Source: Seiridium cupressi
Taxonomy: Eukaryota; Ascomycota; Sordariomycetes; Amphisphaeriales; Sporocadaceae
Assembly: GCA_036674765.1 (NCBI GenBank)
Contig: JARVKI010000077.1
Coordinates: 1-64,000 of the forward strand
Reading direction: 5' to 3'
DNA length: 64,000 bases
Part shown: positions 56,177 through 64,000 of the stretch, one piece after another
How positions within the stretch are numbered: position 1 is the first letter of the stretch
How the letters are laid out: each line of letters begins with the position of its first letter
Position numbers and translations under genes: made by a program
Notes under the pieces: generated by a model
Seen by the model: the letters and a program-made list of their open reading frames with translations, nothing else
The model's database searches: none
Told to the model about the DNA's origin: nothing

Positions 56177-57803
56177 ATGATTCCCGTAACCCAGGCAATT
56201 GGTTATGCCTGTCTATGCTGGGGCTCTATAGTCCTTCTTGTGCAAGGCATCGGAACTTTCGGAATGTGTGTATTTTGCAGTCTATAACCATGTGGCTTCA
56301 TTCTCTAACAGTATTGACGGCAGCTTTAAACACTTCTCCTCTGTCCCAAAGAAGGCCGTCTCGCCAACCTTGCCCGAAGACGATGTGCCCCATATCACTA
56401 TCATCCGGCCGGCCAGAGGTCTAGAGCCCTACTTGTACGAATGCCTCAAATCGACGTTTCTGCAAACCTATCCCAAGGGCAAGTCGACCATATACTTCTG
56501 TGTCTCGTCTAAAGATGACGCCGCGTATTCTGTCATGCGGCGGGTAATCGATGAGTTCCCAGCACATGATGCGAGGCTATTCGTCGAGGACGAAGACCCT
56601 ATGTTGAATGGAAGCGAGGCTGGTATTGAAAACATGGGACCAAACCCTAAGATCCGCAACCTGAGCCGCGCATACAGAGAGGTCAAGGGCGACATTGTCT
56701 GGGTCGCTGATTGTAACGTTTGGCTGTCGAGCAGTGCTGCAGGACACATGGTGGACTGTCTTTGTGGACTTGCGCCAAATGGCCAGCGAACTAAGCCATG
56801 CAAGCTGGTACATCAACTGCCAATTGTCGTCGACACCGTCTCATCCTTGCTGCGCAATAGTACCGAGACCCAATCTCTTCTGTCTGGCGCATTGATCGCC
56901 GACGATAGTCAAGAAGTTGATACCTCCATCATGGCACAGGGTGGGGGTCGTCTCGATGAGATGTATATGTCTACAACACATGCCAAGTTCTACTCGGCAA
57001 TCAACACTGTTGGGATAGCTCCTTGCGTTGTTGGCAAGAGCACCATGTTCCGCAAGTCGCAGTTGAATGAAGCCACTGATCCTGCACGAAACCCAATCCT
57101 CGCAGCTTCGGCTTCGCGTCTGCCCAATGGTTTAGATTATTTCTCTCATTTTATCTGCGAGGACCATCTGATAGGAGATCTTCTGTGGAGGACCAATTTC
57201 CCCGGTTTCAGGAATCACGGGCTTAACTGGGGCGATCTGGTCGTTCAACCTGCTGCTGGGATGTCAGTGGCGGCGTATACAGGTCGTCGCGTACGATGGT
57301 TGCGTGCGCGAAAGTGGACTGTATTGCTGGCTACTCTGGTGGAGCCTGGTGTGGAATCGCTCCTCTGTTGCTTCTATATCTCCATTACCTTGACGACCGT
57401 TCCATGGTTCCACCAACACTTGGGAATTGGGCAGACTTGGGGAACATTGTTGAAGGCCTGGGGCATTGGTGTCACCTCGTGGATGCTTCTTGACCGGATG
57501 GTGTCAAACAGGTTGCATGCAGGATACAGTATTGATATTGATGAAAATACTCCAGCTTTCGCCAAGGGGGCGAAGCGCGGGGGTGCAGAGAGACGACCGT
57601 TCGGCCAATGGCTTCTTGCTTGGCTCGGCCGTGAGTTGCTCGCCCTACCAATATGGACCTGGGCAGTTCTACTTGGAACCACCGTCTCGTGGAGAGGACA
57701 AAACTTCCGTGTTGGGTCTGACATGAGCGTAGTTTCCATCGACGCTGGCCATCAGTCACCACCTAGTCCTCCTAGTGGACGTGTACCCAATAAGATAGAT
57801 TAG
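56177..57803 (+). CDS. Ceramide glucosyltransferase (GT21)
   Basis: Two exons, 56177-56265 and 56324-57803 (phase 2), give 522 residues. Exon 1 supplies MIPVTQAIGYACLCWGSIVL, a membrane anchor, and joins to IFKHFSS. The catalytic region shows HITIIRPARGLEPYL (D1-like start), VWVADCNVW (D2), the EDHLIGD acidic D3, and RRVRW, the R-x-x-R-W motif of this family. Three C-terminal spans (LLCCFYISITL, LLDRMV region, WTWAVLLGTTVSW) follow. The enzyme makes glucosylceramide from UDP-glucose and ceramide at the Golgi or ER, affecting membranes and hyphal growth. No break is seen. Confidence 0.93.
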
Positions 57804-59134
57804 AATTATAGAGTATATCTCCAGCAATGAGGTCTTTCCTTCGAACACGCTTGAGTTAATACAATTGAGCCTTGTGATTGGTGATTTGGTGATGTCTACG
57901 TCACTGCCAAAGCCTTTGTAAAACAGATATGGCTTCAAGTGGTGCTCTACGACCTCTTGCATTACTATGTTGGACAGGGTCCACTTAAGGCAGAGACGAC
58001 GATGATTGGTCAGAATGTATATCGTACGATCTCTAAGCCCAGTCTTACGAATTTCAACTTGCACTACATCAAATTGTTATTTACCCTTGAATTTTTGAAG
58101 CTGTTTTTAATATGAAACCTTGTGGTCTGTCTATGGAACTCTCATGATAGCATGGGATAATCTTTGGGGATGACATGCTTCCTTGGCGACTTTGCACACA
58201 ACCGACAACTGAGAGGACAACGCGCAAAACGCGGTTGACACTATGCAAGTAATCAAAAAGGGTTGCGAGTCCGGGTTGGCGGGTCCGGATGCAATATAAC
58301 ATGCGCGGGTAGTTGCAGACGTTCACTGGTCGGTTTTGATGGGTCTGCATGTATTGAGTGTGGCACAGCATGCCAGGTCGCCAAGGGAATCATATCATGG
58401 GCAGCTGGGGTTGCTTGAATCCCTCCGGCTGACAATTTTCCGTCCTCCGCAGTGTAACCCTTACAACCAGGAAATCCAGAGTACTGTGATCTGAACTTAA
58501 ATCTGGAGTTCGTACCGTTTATTCCATTCCCTTGGTATTGGAACTATAATATAACATTCTTCTATATCCATCTTCATGACGACCGTTTCTAACTTTTGGC
58601 ACCCTTTATGTAAAAGTCCTCTGTCTGGATCCCTGACTGTCTCTATGTTGGCTGCAGCTCCTACCAAATTAATATCGGCGTCAATTCCCAGCAATCCGCT
58701 CAGCGAGCCCCCTCCCTGGCAGCTCAGTTATGTCTCCCCGGCAGTGAGTGACCTGCAAGGCTGCACGAGCTTTCCCCAAATATACCTTCGCAGTAAGGGG
58801 CGGCCTAGAGATCGTCATGACACTCACCTCTTTCGACCTGTCATCTGCAGGCTCACGATGAATCTTGATCCCTTTGGGACAGGAGTTCGTCCAACTCGGT
58901 AGATAGACCTTGCATCCATTGAGATGCCACCCCTTGAGCCTTGTCTTTCTCATAGAACCCCAGGTCTTCCAGAGGAGAACCCGGCGGAAAGACGCTACTG
59001 AGAGATGCCGTTGTAGTTGATATTTTTCCAGTTGACGATGACTTATTTCGAGGTTTGCGAATTTTCTCTTTCTTGTCTGTCGAGACAGTCGTACGCCCCC
59101 TACTGCATCTCAAGTCACTCCTTCCAATCCTAAG
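57804..59134. other. Intergenic region with an uncertain minus-strand ORF
   Basis: 1.3 kb. A minus frame open at 59113-58853, ending DELLSQRDQDSS, has balanced composition (LEDLGFYEKDKAQGVASQW) but no ATG upstream except at an internal M; another frame there ends at a clean GTGAGT donor (around 58827-58832). It may be an exon or a remnant overlapping the GMC promoter. Not called. Confidence 0.4.
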
Positions 59135-61174
59135 ATGCGCCTCTCAACGTCTCCTTTGTCGTTGGCTTCCTCGACTCTTCTTTTCTCCACTCTCCCTGCA
59201 ACGAGCGGACTCTACATTCCCATTTTAAGCGAACTTGGTAGTGCTCTGGGCGATCTTGGAATCTCGGTCACAAACCCGATCCTCTCTGCAGTCCAAAGTG
59301 TTCTGAATGGCGATGGACTTGTAGAGGGAGCTCTTGGAGCCGTTGAAGGCGCCTTTGGTGTCGAAGCTACCTATGATTATGTCGTCGTCGGTGGCGGCAC
59401 AGCGGGTAATGCCATCGGATACCGTCTTGCAGAGGCCGGTTACTCCGTCGCCATTGTCGAAGCCGGTCTCAACTATGAGATCGCCAAGCCAGTCCTAGGC
59501 ACAACTCCCGGCGGTGATATTATCGGTATCGGATCAAGTATCCTCGACTCGGTCCCTACCGTCGACTGGGAGTTCGTCACGGAACCACAAGCCGGTGCTA
59601 ATGATCGCGAGGTTCACTATGCCCGTGGCAAGTGCTTGGGTGGTAGCTCGGCGCTCAACTTCATGATTCACCATCGTGGAAGTGCGGGTAGTTACGACAT
59701 GTGGGCTGATAAGGTTGGCGATAATAGCTACAAGTACGTTCCTATCACACAAGTTTATACTCCATATAATTACTATGACATTGCTAACAATGGCTGTTCA
59801 AGATTCGATTCATTCCTCCCCTATTTCCAAAAGTCAGTCAACTTCACACCTCCCGACACTACCAAGCGCCGAGCCAACGCATCGACTCAATACGATCCGA
59901 ACGCTTTCTCAACTCCTGGCGGCCCGGTACAAGTCGGCTATACGAACTGGGTATCCGATTGGGCTACTTGGTTGGAGAAGGGTATGGAGGCTATAGGCAT
60001 GAACCGAACGACTGGCTTTAGCAGTGGGGATCTCATGGGATACCACTACTCCCAGGCGACCATTCGTGCCTCCGACCAGACTCGCAGTAGCTCAGCTCAA
60101 TACATATACACAGCGGTGGATGAAGGCCTTGACAATCTCAAGGTATACACTCAGACGCTAGCGACAAAGGTCGTGCTTGACTCGAACGACACCGCCACAG
60201 GCGTAGAAGTCGATAGTCTTGGTGTTAGATACACTATCCATGCTTCCAAGGAGGTCATCGTTTCCGCTGGTGCTTTTCAATCGCCTCAGCTCTTGATGGT
60301 GTCCGGAATCGGTCCCAAGGCAACACTAGAGGAATTCGACATTCCTGTCGTCGTTGATGCGCCTGGCGTTGGACAGAACATGTGGGATCACATCATGTTT
60401 GGACCGGCATACGAAGTAAACTTCGACACGCTTGACCGCGTGCTACACGACCCTGTCGTTCTGGCCGAAACTCTCGTCGACTACGTTGCAGACGGTACCG
60501 GCGCTCTGTCCTCGAACGTTGTCGAATTCTTAGGCTGGGAAAAGCTGCCCGACAAGTACCGTGAGACCTGGTCGACTGAAACACAGGAAGCTCTAGCTCA
60601 GTTCCCTGACGATTGGCCCGAGGTCGAGCACATCTCCGGAAACGGATACATTGGAAACTTCAGATTCCCCGCCCTTCAACAGCCACTAGACGGCAAGCAA
60701 TATGCAACCATTCTCGGCGCTATGGCAGCCCCCGTTTCCAGGGGCAATGTTACAATCAAGTCATCTTCCACTTTTGATTTGCCCCTCGTGAGCCCCAATT
60801 GGCTTACCGCTAAGGCCGACCAAGAGGTGGCAATCTCGTGGTACCGCCGCATGCGGGAGGTGTGGAACACGGACGTCATCCAAGAAATCGTCATTGGAGA
60901 AGAGTACTGGCCTGGTGTAGACCAAGACACAGATGAAGAAATTCTTGCTGTTATCCAGGACTCGCTCATGACAGTATGGCACGCAGCCGGAACATGCAAG
61001 ATGGGCAAGGAAAGCGACGAGGCAGCGGTTATCGACAACGAGGCCAAGGTGTTCGGCGTCCAGGGTCTCAGGGTCGTCGACGCAAGTAGTTTCCCCATCC
61101 TTCCGCCAGGTCATCCGCAGAGCACGATTTACGCGCTCGCCGAGAAGATTGCCGATGCCATCATTAATGCGTAA
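59135..61174 (+). CDS. Secreted GMC oxidoreductase
   Basis: Two exons, 59135-59733 and 59803-61174, give 656 residues after removal of a 69 bp intron that is free of stops and a multiple of three, so the unspliced ORF is also open (679). A signal peptide begins MRLSTSPLSLASSTLLFS. FAD binding is at YDYVVVGGGTAGNAI (about residue 80), followed by ARGKCLGGSSALNFMI. The C-terminal signature is VWHAAGTCKMG, then VVDASSFPILPPGHPQST, giving the His-His pair. Similar to fungal glucose/aryl-alcohol/choline dehydrogenase-like oxidases that make H2O2 outside the cell; the substrate is open. The intron has GTACGT and a GCTAAC branch site, and its removal fits the family sequence (NSYKFDSFLPYFQKS). Confidence 0.92.
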   Translation: MRLSTSPLSLASSTLLFSTLPATSGLYIPILSELGSALGDLGISVTNPILSAVQSVLNGDGLVEGALGAVEGAFGVEATYDYVVVGGGTAGNAIGYRLAEAGYSVAIVEAGLNYEIAKPVLGTTPGGDIIGIGSSILDSVPTVDWEFVTEPQAGANDREVHYARGKCLGGSSALNFMIHHRGSAGSYDMWADKVGDNSYKYVPITQVYTPYNYYDIANNGCSRFDSFLPYFQKSVNFTPPDTTKRRANASTQYDPNAFSTPGGPVQVGYTNWVSDWATWLEKGMEAIGMNRTTGFSSGDLMGYHYSQATIRASDQTRSSSAQYIYTAVDEGLDNLKVYTQTLATKVVLDSNDTATGVEVDSLGVRYTIHASKEVIVSAGAFQSPQLLMVSGIGPKATLEEFDIPVVVDAPGVGQNMWDHIMFGPAYEVNFDTLDRVLHDPVVLAETLVDYVADGTGALSSNVVEFLGWEKLPDKYRETWSTETQEALAQFPDDWPEVEHISGNGYIGNFRFPALQQPLDGKQYATILGAMAAPVSRGNVTIKSSSTFDLPLVSPNWLTAKADQEVAISWYRRMREVWNTDVIQEIVIGEEYWPGVDQDTDEEILAVIQDSLMTVWHAAGTCKMGKESDEAAVIDNEAKVFGVQGLRVVDASSFPILPPGHPQSTIYALAEKIADAIINA

Positions 61175-61606
61175 GCTCGAGTTGAGCGGGTCGCTGAAAC
61201 GGCTGTAATTATGTTCGAGATCAAGATTCAATTAGTAATGTATATACATAATCTTAACTTTCGCTATTCATATCTTTACCGAGTTGTTCCTAGCTGTTTG
61301 TTGGCGGTCTTGTGACCCTCTTGCGGCGGTCAACCTACCAAATGCTCGAGGTGTGACAGATATGCCAATGAAAGATAAACTTATTAACCAATAAATCCCT
61401 AGACCTACGTGTCATATAAGTCCTCACCCCAGCTGGGTTGGAACTAAACTAGATGAACCGTTGGCAATGCTAGTATGATGCTGTCACCAGTAATACGTCG
61501 GGTGAAGTTCACTTTTCCAACTATACTTGACGAAAAACAGTGTAGAAGAATAGAAGGGGCATTGAAATACAACTCTAAATGTTGATCAAGCTCCTGAGTC
61601 AGGACC
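61175..61606. other. Convergent intergenic spacer
   Basis: 432 bp between the GMC gene end and the GH105 gene end. Presumably both terminators; no clear structure. Confidence 0.5.
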
Positions 61607-62873
61607 CTAAACTTTCAGTCTTTCTACCTCCAACGATGCTAGGATATATGCAACAGATCCCAGTATACTGTTGTAATTGATTGGCTGCCCAACGTAATAC
61701 TTGTACGTCATTAGCGCTACTCATTATTCTGGGTATCAGTTCACTTACTTCATATGATGCGGTCGAATTGAGACTGCAGACTGAGACAGTTCCATTATAC
61801 CCGAGGGTGCCGTTGGCCTCCTTGACGACAAAGGCGTCAGTCAGGTATTGCTGAGCTCGCTTTCCAACGATCGACGCATTCGCTGCAACTTCAGCAGACA
61901 AAAGTCCGAGCCGAGCACTTTTCAACAGCGCGTAAGAAAACATTGCGCTGCCACTAGACTCGATGTAATTGCCTGCTCTTCCAGGCTCGTCCATGACTTG
62001 CCACCAAGCCCCTGTATTCGAATCCGCGGCCTCAATCAGGGGGCCTGCCAGTGCTTGAATCATTTCATGCAGTCTTTGACGGAGCTTAGAATACTTGGAG
62101 ACGGAAGCAGGCAACAATTCAATACTGTCGATGAGCGCCATGGCGAACCAGCCTAGGCTGCGATCCCAGACGTGTGGGCTGGCTCCAGTTACCGGATCTG
62201 CCCAGACAGCAGTACGAGATGCATCGTATCCGTGAACTAAGAGGCCGGATGATGCGTTACGGGTATGCTGCCAGAGGAGGTCAAGTTGTAATTGTACATC
62301 TTCGAGCGCTGTACCATTGTAGCCGACAGTGGTAGAATAGAGGGTGTAGAAAGGGGCAAGAGAGTACATGCCATCCAGGTAACTCCATTCGGGGTAGACG
62401 AAGTACCACAGCCCGCCTTCGTAGTTGCGACGGTTCAGGTCAATGCTACGTCGCAGAGCGTCAGCAGCCTGTCGGTACTGGGTTTGGTTGGCCCCGGCGG
62501 TTCCGTAGGAGCTTGAGTTGGACAAGGCTAGAAGAGCGTTGCCATTGGATAAGCGATCCAGCGGGTAGGATAGAGCATCATTAGTTGCATTCAGAACGAA
62601 TGGCACCACTGAAGCAGCACTCTCCTTGATGTATTTGGAAATTGCGGGAGAAAGATGGTTAGACGGGTACTGTGAGACAAAAGCAGTGAATGCCTTCTGA
62701 GTGAATCCGGCCTGCAGGAGTTCGGATGACCCTCCGGCTCCTGTCATAATCCCCTGACGTCTGGACATGATACTCGCGGCCATCCATGATGAATTCAAGG
62801 CGTAGGAAGCACCACATGATGCAGCCTGCAGAGACAAGGCAGCTGCCGCTACGAGGTGATATTGCACTCGCAT
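61607..62873 (-). CDS. GH105 unsaturated rhamnogalacturonyl hydrolase-like
   Basis: Exons 62873-61749 and 61699-61607, phase 0, give 405 residues. ATG 62873 starts a signal peptide (VQYHLVAAAALSLQAASCGA). The (alpha/alpha)6-barrel motifs are WSYLDGMYSLAPFY with D167 as probable acid, VWADPVTGASPHVWDRSLGW, and PGRAGNYIESSGSAMFSYAL. Exon 2 restores the family end (SYEYYVGQPINYNSILGSVA) and ends VERLKV; without splicing the frame gives an unrelated tail. These enzymes remove the unsaturated sugar left by pectate or rhamnogalacturonan lyases, so it complements the RG acetylesterase at 27.3-28.1 kb. Intron 49 bp, donor GTAAGT, acceptor ACAAG. Confidence 0.92.
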
Positions 62874-64000
62874 ATTGGAAGTGAGGTAGGAATGTGCTGA
62901 TCATCAGGGACCAGAGTAGGACAGATGAGGGATTCCACGTGGGTTCTATAAGTGTAGACTGTACGTATCTTAATGGTAACAGCGATCCAATTCAGCTCCT
63001 GCAGGGGTTGACCACCAACGTTGAAGGTAGCGATTCGAATCATGCTAAGCGAGAGCTGAGTATGATGCACTGACGCCTTCATTCGGCTGAGGATCTCCGG
63101 ACGTGACTTCGCGGAAGGATCAAGTGCTAGCCAATCACTTCTTTATGGCTTGCAACGCCCCCTTGACAGCATCGAAGCCACGTTAAACCCCAGCTTTGTT
63201 CTCTCATCCGCGCTTAGGTAGCCTCACCGGTTCTACCGCAATAGGTTTGGGCTCTATGGGGTGTCCCGCAGGCTCCTCTCCGGAATCTCTTGGCGAGGCG
63301 GCAGCAGAGGAGAGGGAGTGCTAGTGCGCAATAAGAAGGTCCCCCAGCCAGCAGCGAGATTAATGCGAGAGGAAAGTCTCGATTAGTCGAAATTGACGTT
63401 TCCTGGAGTAGGTTTAAGTTTAATCCTCCATTCCTTTGTAACGTTTTCAACATAAAAGTTGCATAAATCTCGTGCTCTCTAGATGGTCCCTAACACTCAG
63501 AGTAAAGGGGGTGCCCCGAAGCGTCTCGGCCACAACTATATGTCAGCCCAATATAGCTGCTGCAGAGTGGCTATTGATCCGAATCGCATGCGTCGGGGAA
63601 TCTTCCGGCATCAATACAAGCTTGTCATGAGCACATCTTTGAAAATCTAGACTGCGCCACTCCCCCAATTCTGCAGAGACAGGAGTGACAACCTGTGGGG
63701 ATGCAGACCCCAACGGCCACCCCCGCCTGCCTGCTGAACCGCGGTCAGCAGGCTATTGGGCTTATTGATTGGTTTGGTTTGTCGAAGAGTAGTATTGAAG
63801 TAACAGTAGGAAGCCATTCTCGGCCCCGAGCACAGACTCGCGGGCCGTTCCGGAACTTGTGTCCATTCGAGATGCGTAATTCAATTGCCTAGAAGGGCTA
63901 GGACGCAATGATTTGACGAGAAAAGGATTCACCGGTGATTCCTGAGCCATTTACAATACGGTCAGCTATGCCGCCGAGGGATCAAGTGCGTTATGCATCT
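62874..64000. other. Intergenic, window end
   Basis: 1.1 kb upstream of the GH105 gene. ORFs under 82 codons only, none supported. The GH105 promoter should be in the first few hundred bases. Confidence 0.45.

Overview
The window looks like nuclear DNA of a filamentous ascomycete (Pezizomycotina). Genes carry short introns, mostly 47-80 bp, with GTRNGT-type donors, CTAAC-like branch sites and YAG or AAG acceptors. The gene set is typical of that group: HET-domain proteins, an Opi1-type regulator, a PRM10/ThrE-like membrane protein, a fungal glucosylceramide synthase, and secreted GH16, GH105, CE12, S8 and GMC proteins. A plant-associated leotiomycete is a guess from gene content only; no phylogeny was possible. 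No tRNA, rRNA, CRISPR array or intact transposon was recognised.

Region by region: 1-4.7 kb starts with a 74-base C homopolymer and is gene-poor, with weak ORFs. 4.7-16.8 kb holds core genes: a YAR1-like ankyrin protein, SGT1, an oxidosqualene cyclase of lanosterol-synthase type, SPO11 (seven exons), a cytochrome P450 and a GH16 protein. 18.9-23.5 kb has a HET-domain protein, a DnaJ protein with a Cys-rich tail and an unknown protein. 23.9-28.1 kb has the PRM10-like protein and a rhamnogalacturonan acetylesterase. 30.9-37 kb has OPI1 and the AP-1 mu subunit on either side of a 2.6 kb divergent intergenic region. 37-49.4 kb is an accessory-looking block: a second HET gene with an apparent frameshift, a Gfd2/YDR514C-like protein, three lineage-restricted unknowns, and a MYND gene with an in-frame TGA. 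49.5-62.9 kb has a subtilisin-like protease, an MFS transporter, SEN2, ceramide glucosyltransferase, a GMC oxidoreductase and a GH105 hydrolase.

Functional links: RG acetylesterase, GH105 and the other secreted enzymes suggest plant cell-wall or litter use. Lanosterol synthase, glucosylceramide synthase and Opi1 concern membrane lipids. SGT1, DnaJ and the YAR1-like protein are chaperone or co-chaperone functions. The two HET genes are candidates for non-self recognition. The genes are scattered and none forms a clear biosynthetic cluster. Exon joins below were worked out by hand from splice sites, reading frame and family motifs; each listed join keeps the frame.
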